A stretch of DNA of 10,539 nt from CAYZJD01 sp964478455 (lineage in GTDB: Bacteria; Acidobacteriota; Terriglobia; Bryobacterales; Bryobacteraceae), in NCBI GenBank assembly GCA_964478455.1, contig CAYZJD010000144.1, forward strand, positions 1 through 10,539, given 5' to 3'. Position 1 is the first letter of the stretch. Each line of letters starts with the position of its first letter. Below are positions 1-5,911 of the stretch, piece by piece. A program made the translations under genes and the position numbers. The notes under the pieces were generated by a model. That model had not been told where the DNA came from. It was given only the letters and a program-made list of their open reading frames with translations, and did not search any database.

Positions 1-777
1 ATGGACGACAAGCTGGTGATTGCCGGGAGGGAGTTCCGCTCCCGGCTGATTGTGGGCACCGGGAAGTATCGCAGTTTTCAGGAAATGGCCCGGTGCCACG
101 AGGCCTGCGGCGCCGAGATGGTCACGGTGGCTGTGCGGCGGGTGAACCTGACGGACCGTTCCAAGGAATCGCTGCTGGACTACATTGATCGTTCAAAGTA
201 CTTTATTCTTCCGAATACGGCCGGTTGCTACACGGCGGAGGAAGCCATCCGCACGGCTCGTCTGGCCCGCGAGGTGGGCCTTTCGCACTGGATCAAGCTG
301 GAAGTGATCGGCGACGAGAAGACCCTCTTTCCTGACAACGAGGGGCTGCTCGAGGCCACGCGGGTCCTCGTGAAGGAAGGCTTCGTCGTACTGCCCTATA
401 CCAACGACGATCTCATCTGCGCCAAGAAGCTGATCGACGCCGGCGCCGCCGCGGTCATGCCGCTGGCCGCACCGATCGGCTCCGGCATGGGGGTACAGAA
501 TCCCGCGAACCTGCGGATCCTGCGCGAGATGATCACCGCCGTGCCGCTGATTGTGGACGCGGGCGTGGGCACGGCTTCCGACGCGGTGGTGGCGATGGAA
601 CTCGGCGCCGACGGCGTGCTGATGAACACCGCCATCGCCGGGGCCGACGATTCGGTGAAGATGGCGCAAGCGATGAAGCTGGCCGTCGAGGCGGGACGGC
701 TGGCGTACCTGGCGGGCCGAATTCCGAAGAAATTGTACGCCTCAGCGAGCAGTCCGTTAGAAGGCGTGGTGCGGTAG
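1..777 (+). CDS. thiG: Thiazole synthase ThiG
   Basis: Cytoplasmic enzyme that makes the thiazole phosphate half of thiamine from 1-deoxy-D-xylulose 5-phosphate, dehydroglycine and sulfur carried on ThiS thiocarboxylate. The 258-residue protein has the usual family length and is recognisable end to end. It opens with the strand around IAGREF and SRLIVGTGKY, followed by VAVRRVN near residues 43-49. The lysine expected to form the imine with DXP is K99 in WIKLEVIGD. The phosphate-binding glycine-rich segments of this (beta/alpha)8 barrel are PIGSGMGVQNP (about 158-168) and DAGVGTASDA (186-195). The ATG is the first base of the window, so its ribosome-binding site and any upstream thi genes (thiS, thiF, thiH/thiO) are out of view. 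The next gene is unrelated and probably has its own promoter. Identity is seen in the sequence; role is known for the family. Confidence 0.97.
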   Translation: MDDKLVIAGREFRSRLIVGTGKYRSFQEMARCHEACGAEMVTVAVRRVNLTDRSKESLLDYIDRSKYFILPNTAGCYTAEEAIRTARLAREVGLSHWIKLEVIGDEKTLFPDNEGLLEATRVLVKEGFVVLPYTNDDLICAKKLIDAGAAAVMPLAAPIGSGMGVQNPANLRILREMITAVPLIVDAGVGTASDAVVAMELGADGVLMNTAIAGADDSVKMAQAMKLAVEAGRLAYLAGRIPKKLYASASSPLEGVVR

Positions 778-822
778 GGCCGGCGCCGGAAGGCGGAAGC
801 GCCTGCCCGACTCGCCCTGTAG

Positions 823-828
823 TATGCT
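823..828 (+). promoter_or_regulatory. Possible -10 element upstream of the oxidoreductase gene
   Basis: TATGCT lies inside AGTATGCT, 20 nt before the chosen ATG at 848 and in the only intergenic gap after thiG. It resembles TATAAT at four of six positions and matches the AGTATRCT shape seen upstream of other genes here (10161-10168). No convincing -35 box is visible at the right distance, so this is a weak, position-based call. Confidence 0.3.
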
Positions 829-847
829 GTCTCGCGGCACTGTGGCC

Positions 848-2077
848 ATGTCTTCATCCAACCTTCACCATCGGCGTCATTTCCTGTTTTCGGCCGGCGC
901 GGCGGCCGCGCTTCCGGATGCCTCCCAGCCGGCCTCGCCCATCCCCACGAAGACCTTAGGGATCGGCCTTATTGGTTGCGGGGGCCGCGGCAACTACCTC
1001 GCCGGCGCCGCCAGGCAGCTCAACGACGCCGGCGAGGCGGTGGAGATCGTCGCAGCGTGTGATATCTACCAGCCGCGCCTCGAACGGAGAGCGACCAAGT
1101 TTTCGGCAAAGGAGTACAAGAACTCAGCGGAGCTTGTCCGCGATCCTCGGGTCGAAGCGGTCATCGTCGCCACGCCGGACCGGCTCCACGTCCACCACGC
1201 GCTGGAAGCCGTCCGCGCGGGCAAGGACGTCTATTGCGAGAAGCCGCTTACCCACTGGGCGCAGTTCGATCAGCTCAAGGAACTCGTCCGCGAGGTCCGG
1301 GCGCACAAGAGCGTTTTCCAGGTCGGCGCCCAGTGGGTGTCCGATCCCATCTGGAGCCGCGCCGCCGAGCACATCCGCAAGGGCGATATCGGTAAAGTGG
1401 TTCATGCCCAGACGGGCTACTTCCGTCACGGCGACGACGGCGAGCGCGGCATGCCGGTGGACGACCCGCAGGCCCAGCCGGGCCGCGGCCTGGACTGGGA
1501 CGCGTTTCAGGCCGACGCTCCGCGGCGGGACTTCTCCGTTTCGCGGTTCTTTCAGTGGCGCATGTATCTGGAGTACTCCGGCGGCCCGGTCACCGACCTT
1601 TACCCGCACCCGCTCACCCGTCTGCTCAAGGCCCTCGGCGCAGGCTTCCCGAGGAAGGTGGTTGCGGCGGGCGGCAAGTACTTCTACAACGGCCAGCGCG
1701 ACGTCCCCGATACGTTCGATCTGCTCATCGAATACCCGGAGGGCTTCACCGTGAGCGTGCTCGGCTCGATTGTCAACGACACCCCGATCGACACGATCAT
1801 CCGCGGCTCGGAAGGAACCGTGACGTTCTCCGGGGAAGCGTTGCTCTCCTTCGCCCCTCAGCCAGGTTCGAAGAAGTCGCGCCGCACTCTCATCACCGAT
1901 CGCACGACTCTCGACCACATGCAGGACTTCATCCGCTGCGTCCGCACCCGCGAGACGCCGCGCTGTGACATCGAGCTTGGCTACCGCGTGCAGGTGCCGC
2001 TAATCATGGCCATGCAATCTTACATGTCGGGAAAGGCCGCCTACTTCGATGCAGAACGGGAAGAGATCCGGCTGTGA
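848..2077 (+). CDS. Gfo/Idh/MocA-family oxidoreductase with Tat signal
   Basis: Putative NAD(P)-dependent sugar or cyclitol oxidoreductase exported by the twin-arginine pathway, 409 residues. The N-terminus carries an RRHFLF motif (residues 9-14) followed by an Ala-rich hydrophobic stretch. The Rossmann fold starts with LGIGLIGCGGRGNY (37-50), a family variant of GxGxxG. The family EKP signature is at 131-133, with K132 the likely catalytic lysine. DLYPHPL (250-256) supplies the conserved Asp and His of the C-terminal alpha/beta domain. I chose ATG 848 over ATG 824 because the Tat signal then sits at the N-terminus and ATG 824 overlaps the probable -10. No strong Shine-Dalgarno is visible. 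It directly precedes a DUF6807 gene, a common pairing in Acidobacteria and Planctomycetes that suggests extracytoplasmic carbohydrate catabolism. The substrate cannot be read from the sequence. Confidence 0.9.
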   Translation: MSSSNLHHRRHFLFSAGAAAALPDASQPASPIPTKTLGIGLIGCGGRGNYLAGAARQLNDAGEAVEIVAACDIYQPRLERRATKFSAKEYKNSAELVRDPRVEAVIVATPDRLHVHHALEAVRAGKDVYCEKPLTHWAQFDQLKELVREVRAHKSVFQVGAQWVSDPIWSRAAEHIRKGDIGKVVHAQTGYFRHGDDGERGMPVDDPQAQPGRGLDWDAFQADAPRRDFSVSRFFQWRMYLEYSGGPVTDLYPHPLTRLLKALGAGFPRKVVAAGGKYFYNGQRDVPDTFDLLIEYPEGFTVSVLGSIVNDTPIDTIIRGSEGTVTFSGEALLSFAPQPGSKKSRRTLITDRTTLDHMQDFIRCVRTRETPRCDIELGYRVQVPLIMAMQSYMSGKAAYFDAEREEIRL

Positions 2078-3032
2078 CAAAACCGGGGACAGCCCGCATG
2101 TTCCCGGCGCGCGGCTGACGCGGCGAGTGTTCCTCGCCACCGTGCCCGCCGCTGTCTGGGCCGCCGAGCGCGTGCGCGTGCGCCACGCGAAAGGCGACAA
2201 GATCGAGTTCTTCGCCGCCAACCGCTTGCTGTTCGCTTACTGTTACTCGCCCGCGCGGCCCAAAACCTACATTCATCCGCTCTGCGCGCCCGACTCGACG
2301 CCCCTTACAATCGATGGACCCGAGGATCACGTCCACCACCGCGGCCTGATGCTGGCCTGGTCCCGCGTGGACGGCGTTGACTTCTGGGGCGAGACCAATC
2401 CCGCGCCGCAAGGGCACGGGAGCATCGTGCTGAAACAGCTCGGGAAGATACGGAGCAAACCTGTCGCGGGTTTCAGCTCCATTGAATACTGGGTGGCCGA
2501 AGGCAAGGTCTACCTCATCGAGCGGCGCACGATCCGCGTGCCGCGGGTGGCGCCGGATGCCGTATGGGTGGAATGGACGAGCGAACTGACTTCTCCCGCC
2601 GAGCCCGTAACGCTGTCGGCCGAGGGCCACGTTTACAACGGGCTCGGCATCCGCTTCGCGCGCAGCATGGACGGAGGCACCGTCCTCAACTCGCGGGGAA
2701 CAACCGACATCGAGAAGGCCAACGGCGAGCCCGCGGCCTGGTGCGCTTACTCCGGCTCTATGCCCAACGGCAAGCCGGCGACTGTGGCCATCTTCGACCA
2801 CGCGGAGAACCCGCGTTACCCGACGCCGTTCTTCGTGATGAACAAGCCGTTCGGCTACCTGAGCGCCGCGCCCACCTGGCGGGCGCCGTTCGAACTCCAG
2901 CCGGGGCAGCCGTTGCGGCTGCGCTACACGGTGGCGAGCTTCCTCGGCCCACCCGACCGCACCCGTCTCGACGCCGTCCTCGGCGCGCGTTTGTCTGAAC
3001 CGGCACCTTTGGCCGGCAGGGCAGATGCGTGA
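2049..3032 (+). CDS. DUF6807 (PmoA-like) family exported protein
   Basis: A member of the family once labelled 'methane oxygenase PmoA' and now DUF6807. It is common beside Gfo/Idh/MocA dehydrogenases and is of unknown biochemical activity; the methane label is not supported. Numbered from ATG 2049, family hallmarks are IHPLCAPDSTPLT (75-87), the His-rich EDHVHHRGLMLAW (92-104) with H94, H96 and H97 as plausible metal ligands, and FWGETNP. A Tat signal, LTRRVFLATVPAAVWA, lies at residues 23-38, unusually far from the ATG. The first 22 codons overlap the oxidoreductase's 3' end by 29 nt and then run through a 21-bp repeated hairpin, so the true start is uncertain. CTG 2115 would place MTRRVFLA at the N-terminus as is usual. 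No Shine-Dalgarno stands out for either. Family assignment is firm, start is not. Confidence 0.85.
   Translation: MQNGKRSGCDKTGDSPHVPGARLTRRVFLATVPAAVWAAERVRVRHAKGDKIEFFAANRLLFAYCYSPARPKTYIHPLCAPDSTPLTIDGPEDHVHHRGLMLAWSRVDGVDFWGETNPAPQGHGSIVLKQLGKIRSKPVAGFSSIEYWVAEGKVYLIERRTIRVPRVAPDAVWVEWTSELTSPAEPVTLSAEGHVYNGLGIRFARSMDGGTVLNSRGTTDIEKANGEPAAWCAYSGSMPNGKPATVAIFDHAENPRYPTPFFVMNKPFGYLSAAPTWRAPFELQPGQPLRLRYTVASFLGPPDRTRLDAVLGARLSEPAPLAGRADA
2085..2138 (+). repeat. REP-like hairpin repeat, copy 1
   Basis: The 21-bp core (2085-2105) is identical to copy 2 on the opposite strand at 5943-5963. It folds as GGGGACA, a 7-nt loop, then TGTTCCC: seven pairs including one G-T. It begins 7 nt after the oxidoreductase stop codon. 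Weaker similarity to copy 2 continues to about 2138, where a second hairpin forms (GGCGAG, 5-nt loop, CTCGCC, 2122-2138). That second part overlaps the DUF6807 signal-peptide codons, so the similarity there may be chance. Confidence 0.7.
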
Positions 3033-3084
3033 GGAAGGCATCGCGGCGCAGGAGGCCTGAAGTCAGTTGGCGACCGCACAGAGC

Positions 3085-3243
3085 TTAGAGAGGTGGCTCT
3101 GTGCCCTCTTCCTTGTGCAGGATCTGCTGGATCTGGCTGCGAAGTGCAGAGGCCTTGTTTACTGCTACATCCCAGACGATTTCGTAGTCCACGCCGAAGT
3201 AGGCATGAATGAGCCTGTCTCTCATGCCTGTCATGGCCCGCCA
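3085..3243 (-). pseudogene. HepT/HEPN (DUF86-type) toxin, C-terminal half only
   Basis: In the frame directly after the MNT stop codon, the minus strand reads WRAMTGMRDRLIHAYFG and continues to a TAA at 3087..3085, a good match to the C-terminal half of HepT-type HEPN ribonucleases. The catalytic RX4HXY motif is intact (RDRLIHAY), including the tyrosine that MntA partners AMPylate in characterised systems. Family members are usually 110-130 residues. The N-terminal 60-70 residues, which form half of the helical bundle, are absent with no room for them between the two genes. The remnant could in principle be translated from ATG 3234 (49 residues), but the fold should be lost. It is most likely an inactivated toxin left by a deletion at its boundary with the antitoxin gene. 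Confidence 0.75.
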
Positions 3244-3561
3244 CTAAGCGGCGAGAGCGACATGCTCCACTTCCGCCAGCACTCGGGGCCCGATATAGGG
3301 GCTGAGCGACTCCGGCGTTACCAGTTCCACCGGCCGCCCAAGCAGTTCCTCCAATAAGAACGAGAGCTCGATAAAGTGGTCGAACGTCTTATGACCGCGT
3401 TCGAATTCGACCAAGATGTCGATATCACTCTCGGAGGTCTGCCGTCCATGCACGAAAGATCCAAACAGTCCCAGGCGCGTCACGCCCAAGCTGCGGATGC
3501 GCACCTGGTTTTGATGGAGCAGCCGCAGGATGTCATCCTTCGTGCAAACAACCGCTGCCAT
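3244..3561 (-). CDS. MNT-domain nucleotidyltransferase antitoxin (MntA-like)
   Basis: Small nucleotidyltransferase of the MNT family, usually the antitoxin partner of a HEPN RNase; characterised members AMPylate the toxin's tyrosine. With ATG 3561 it is 105 residues, a normal family length. The active site motif GSX10DXD is complete: G34-S35 in GLFGSFVHG, D46 and D48 in SESDIDILVEF, and an acidic residue at VELVT (E79) that fits the third metal ligand. The C-terminus (LSPYIGPRVLAEVEHVAL) matches full-length family members. A longer start at ATG 3597 would lie within or upstream of the probable -10 element (3593..3588), so 3561 is preferred, though its Shine-Dalgarno is weak. The HEPN gene that should follow survives only as its C-terminal half, so this looks like an orphan antitoxin whose partner, if any, would be elsewhere. 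Confidence 0.88.
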   Translation of the reverse strand: MAAVVCTKDDILRLLHQNQVRIRSLGVTRLGLFGSFVHGRQTSESDIDILVEFERGHKTFDHFIELSFLLEELLGRPVELVTPESLSPYIGPRVLAEVEHVALAA

Positions 3562-3587
3562 CTTGTCACTGATCCTGTCGCCTTTAG

Positions 3588-3596
3588 AGTATATCA
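3588..3596 (-). promoter_or_regulatory. Extended -10 promoter of the MNT antitoxin gene
   Basis: On the minus strand TGATATACT gives an extended -10 (TG, one base, TATACT), the hexamer at 3593..3588. It lies 27 nt before ATG 3561, leaving a leader of about 20 nt. No recognisable -35 is visible, as is often the case with extended -10 promoters. The upstream side is IS3-derived DNA. Confidence 0.5.
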
Positions 3597-3614
3597 CTGC
3601 CGACAGGAGGAATC

Positions 3615-4000
3615 TCTTCAGCAGGCGCGGTTAGGGAGGTTAGCGAGCGATACGCAGCGCTGCCCACGCGCTAGGAGCGGAACTCGTTGACGAAACTGAA
3701 CGTACGATCGAGACAGCGAAGCCTGCCACCGGACGCCCGTGGCGCAGCGCCGCCTCCAGCGCTTCCAGACAGAACTCCAATTCCAGGGTCAGCGACAGCG
3801 CCCAACTCAGCACGTACCGGCTGTACCAGTCCATCACCGCCACCAGGTTCACGAACCCGCCCGCCATCCGGATGTAGGTGCTGTCGGTACTCCACGCCTG
3901 GTTCACGCGTTCGACGGCCACTCCCTCCCTCCAGCAAGTACGGATAGATCCGGTGTCCTTCCCCAGGCTGGCTCAGCTTCGGCTTCGGGTACAGAGTTCC
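3615..4000 (-). pseudogene. IS3-family transposase OrfB remnant, frameshifted
   Basis: Decayed integrase-core (rve/DDE) segment of an IS3-family OrfB. The upstream piece reads LYPKPKLSQPGEGHRIYPYLLEG (about 3999-3931 in pieces), then shifts frame into VAVERVNQAWSTDSTYIRMAGG and VAVMDWYSRYVLSW, ending near ALRHGRP. WSTD carries the first catalytic aspartate of the DDE triad. The shift is explained by a tandem duplication of GGGA: removing one copy restores LEGVAVERVN in a single frame. After RHGRP the match decays across frames (DRTFSFVNEF in one frame resembles the usual DQG-QFTSEEF) and the second D and the E cannot be placed. OrfA, the OrfB N-terminus and both terminal inverted repeats are missing or not recognisable. 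It is an old, non-functional insertion fragment. Confidence 0.85.
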
Positions 4001-4065
4001 GGGGGAACCTCTTTGCCGAAGTGGCGCGGGCGGAGTTCTACAAGAACAAACACATCAAGGACTGA
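3991..4065 (+). pseudogene. Orphan C-terminal gene fragment, unidentified
   Basis: The plus strand reads TEFRGNLFAEVARAEFYKNKHIKD and then a TGA at 4063. I do not recognise the family. It is reported because codon use is strongly coding-like for this genome (20 of 23 codons from GAG 3994 end in G or C) and because the coding look stops abruptly on the left where the IS3 remnant begins, as expected if an insertion cut off the rest of a gene. It could also be a chance open stretch. Confidence 0.35.
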
Positions 4066-4261
4066 TGCATCGAGTTTCCGGCGCAGTGGCTCCGGGTGTT
4101 TTGAGGGTGACCGCCAGCGTGCCTGAGTGGAACCCTATCCGCTTCCGCAGGGCATCTGCCACCAACTCATCGACGCATTGAGTAACGCAGTGCTTGCAGC
4201 GTTGGCGTGTGCTCAGGCCGAGAGGAGGTGGCAATCGCCAGGACTCGGTTGGCGCGAAACG
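4066..4261. other. Intergenic stretch with no recognisable feature
   Basis: Between the orphan fragment and the Cys-rich gene I see no convincing coding sequence, RNA or terminator on either strand. The plus-strand frame open from 4127 continues across the antisense of the Cys-rich gene and has no family resemblance. No U-tract terminator follows the Cys-rich gene's stop codon. Its position among transposase scraps suggests further mobile-element debris. Confidence 0.5.
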
Positions 4262-4579
4262 CTACTGCGGCGGACAACAGCTTCGGTCTCTGCAGCAAAA
4301 GGTTCCGCTGTATTGGACAGTTTGGCCGTTACACTCGGCTTCAATCGTTATGGTCATCGTGATGCAACTCGAGCAGCCGATAACACAGAATTCGCACGCG
4401 TTTCTAAAGATCACCCAGCCATAGGGATTCTCCCCGCGATAGGCTCGAGCGATGCCTGGCTGCTCACAACTGGGGAAGCCCACTTCTTCACAGCCATATG
4501 TATCACCTGGGCACTGCTGCGGTCTCAATTGCGCTGGGAAGAGCAGCAGGAACACCAGAATTAGTCTGATGCGGTGCAT
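4262..4579 (-). CDS. Small secreted cysteine-rich protein (12 Cys)
   Basis: A 105-residue protein of no family I recognise. Residues 2-5 carry two arginines, followed by the hydrophobic run LILVFLLLF (6-14), an export signal that probably ends before about residue 22; there is no lipobox. The remaining ~84 residues contain 12 cysteines, at 23, 30, 38, 62, 65, 69, 72, 83, 95, 96, 101 and 102. These include CEFCVIGCSSC (C-x2-C-x3-C-x2-C), a CC pair and a second CC pair at the end. The even number and export signal suggest six disulfides, but a metal-binding knuckle is also possible. A strong Shine-Dalgarno (AGGGAGGAA, 4596..4588) precedes the ATG by 8 nt. It lies 39 nt after the propeller gene on the same strand with no promoter or terminator evident between, so the two are probably co-transcribed. 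Function unknown. Confidence 0.8.
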   Translation of the reverse strand: MHRIRLILVFLLLFPAQLRPQQCPGDTYGCEEVGFPSCEQPGIARAYRGENPYGWVIFRNACEFCVIGCSSCITMTITIEAECNGQTVQYSGTFCCRDRSCCPPQ

Positions 4580-4618
4580 TCGTATTGTTCCTCCCTGGGC
4601 GTCAGAGGCCCTCTTGGC

Positions 4619-5593
4619 TTATGCAAGCGAATACACGATCACCTCGCCATCCGGATACACAAGAAGTAGTTCGGCGCCGATCACACCGAGATGATTGGGG
4701 GTTCTGGCTCTCCCGTGGCCCCTGGACGGCAACGAGCAATGTATCTTCTCTGCTATGGTGTCCGGTTCAACCACCCGTAGCAGGAGCGCGCCCTGCTTGG
4801 GGTCGTAGGGCAGGACAAAGCAATACAGGTTCTGATGTGCGTCTGCACCTACCGCACCTATGATCACGGGATCACCAGGAAGGACTCTGCGGCCGCGGTG
4901 AGTTCCTGCTTGAAGCGCCCTCATCTGTTCGGCATAAAAGGAAAGCGAACTAGCGATCTCTGGCGAATCCAAACGTCCGAGGATGCTCGACCCCGTGATG
5001 GTGTCGAGGTACACGATCTGCGCGGTCATTCGATCAACCATGGCAACACGATGAAGCGAGAGAGGCGTCATGAGAGGATACTCAGGCCGTGGAAGAACTT
5101 TGGCGTAACGCCGGGGTGTCAGACCGGGACGGTTAAAGTCTCTCACCTGAACGGAGCCATCTTCATCCACGCTGACTAGGGTGTCGCCAACCATCGTGTG
5201 CGCACCCCCGTCTGCCGCCTGCACGCTGCGCAACAAGCGTCCGTCCTCCATGTACTCGTTGATGGTCAGCCCTCCATTCCCAACAAGCAGAACGATGACC
5301 GAACCAGAAGGCCTGACACCTAGGCCGGTGTAGACACCCGGTGGAAGAGTCCACAACCATTTGTTCTTGCCGTCGGCACCAACACATCCCACGGCAGAAC
5401 TCTGAGTCAGGCGATGGAACTTGAGGAAATACAATGAGTTGCTGGAAAAGAAGACGTGTTGAGCGATCTCGTCCGCCGACACCGTACCCAAGGTGAACGA
5501 GCGCTTCCACTGGAGTGGTCCGGCCGCCTGACTGCCTGGGCGAAACAAACCACCAACAGCCCATGCGCTAAGCATAAACTCTCTTCTCAGCAT
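4619..5593 (-). CDS. Exported probable beta-propeller protein
   Basis: 324 residues beginning MLRREFMLSAWAVGG, a Tat-like RRxFM signal ending near the Ala-rich QAAGP. The rest is a series of short beta-rich segments with Gly/Asp turns typical of NHL/6-bladed beta-propellers, for example GADGKNKWLWTLPPG, the GLGVRPSGSVIVL strand, INEYMEDGRLLRS, VSVDEDGSVQVRDF and VYPDGEVIVYSLA at the C-terminus. I see no catalytic motif, so it is more likely a binding or sensing protein than an enzyme. It is transcribed from a near-consensus promoter (5646..5617) with a short leader; a GGGGG tract 8 nt before the ATG may serve as ribosome-binding site. The Cys-rich gene follows after 39 nt. Base composition is lower in GC than flanking genes. 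The propeller fold is inferred from pattern, not from a recognised family. Confidence 0.7.
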   Translation of the reverse strand: MLRREFMLSAWAVGGLFRPGSQAAGPLQWKRSFTLGTVSADEIAQHVFFSSNSLYFLKFHRLTQSSAVGCVGADGKNKWLWTLPPGVYTGLGVRPSGSVIVLLVGNGGLTINEYMEDGRLLRSVQAADGGAHTMVGDTLVSVDEDGSVQVRDFNRPGLTPRRYAKVLPRPEYPLMTPLSLHRVAMVDRMTAQIVYLDTITGSSILGRLDSPEIASSLSFYAEQMRALQAGTHRGRRVLPGDPVIIGAVGADAHQNLYCFVLPYDPKQGALLLRVVEPDTIAEKIHCSLPSRGHGRARTPNHLGVIGAELLLVYPDGEVIVYSLA

Positions 5594-5616
5594 GGTAACT
5601 GCCCCCGTCGAGACTG

Positions 5617-5646
5617 ATCATAACCCGAAAGTGGCGGTGATGTCAA
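5617..5646 (-). promoter_or_regulatory. Near-consensus sigma70 promoter of the propeller/Cys-rich unit
   Basis: Minus strand: TTGACA (5646..5641), an 18-nt spacer, then TATGAT (5622..5617). The -35 is a perfect match and the -10 matches five of six bases. Transcription would start near 5610, giving a leader of about 17 nt before ATG 5593. It is by far the closest match to the housekeeping consensus in the window. Confidence 0.8.
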
Positions 5647-5681
5647 GCGGCTTGCGTAAAAACAGCGGCTTGCGTAAAAAC
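5646..5681. repeat. Two perfect 18-bp tandem repeats abutting the -35 box
   Basis: The 18-mer AGCGGCTTGCGTAAAAAC (plus strand) occurs at 5646-5663 and again, without a gap, at 5664-5681. In the direction of the propeller gene each unit reads GTTTTTACGCAAGCCGCT, with a T5 run at its start, and the last base of the array is the first base of TTGACA. Position suggests paired activator sites or an UP-element-like extension of the promoter. Confidence 0.85.
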
Positions 5682-5740
5682 CTGGAGGGTACGGTAAGGG
5701 GATGGGTTGGGTCAAGTAACAAAGTAACCGAAAAGGATCT

Positions 5741-5829
5741 GGCAGGAAGAACATCCGCTCACGCGAACAATATTTGGAGGCACTCCGGCAGGAGTACCGG
5801 GGAGCGAGCAAGAAGCAAAAGAAGCGGCC
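5741..5829 (+). pseudogene. Possible transposase N-terminal fragment
   Basis: The plus strand reads GRKNIRSREQYLEALRQEYR, then GASKKQKKR, resembling the N-terminal helix of IS481/ISNCY-type integrase-core transposases, which usually continue with an LDE...GYHRK helix-turn-helix. Here the resemblance stops after KKR. There is no ATG in frame after the TAA at 5717, and no downstream transposase sequence. The assignment rests on a short, charged stretch and is tentative. Confidence 0.35.
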
Positions 5830-5911
5830 GTTAAACTTTCATCGCCGTTGGTGGCCGATTCCGCCCATGCCCAACAGGCGCTCGGCGGCGCTGAGAGCGG
5901 CGGGCGCGGCG

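Noticed and set aside
791..804. Small hairpin (AGGCG, GAAG loop, CGCCT) after thiG
   Set aside because: Only five base pairs with no U-tract; too weak to call a terminator in GC-rich DNA.
3000..3016. Inverted repeat CCGGC...GCCGG near the DUF6807 3' end
   Set aside because: Inside the coding sequence, short stem, no U-tract; expected by chance at this GC content.
2049..3032. Methane mono-oxygenase (PmoA) function
   Set aside because: The old family name is a misnomer; the protein is a soluble exported DUF6807 member without the membrane helices of particulate methane mono-oxygenase.
2004..3041. Long minus-strand open frame (345 codons) opposite the DUF6807 gene
   Set aside because: It has no recognisable motifs, while the plus strand carries DUF6807 hallmarks and a Tat signal. 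Antisense frames stay open easily in GC-rich genes.
4127..4564. Plus-strand 145-codon open frame
   Set aside because: Mostly antisense to the Cys-rich secreted gene, which has a signal peptide and a strong Shine-Dalgarno; the plus frame has neither.
5646..5681. CRISPR interpretation of the 18-bp repeats
   Set aside because: The two units are directly adjacent with no spacer, and there are only two of them; no cas genes are present.
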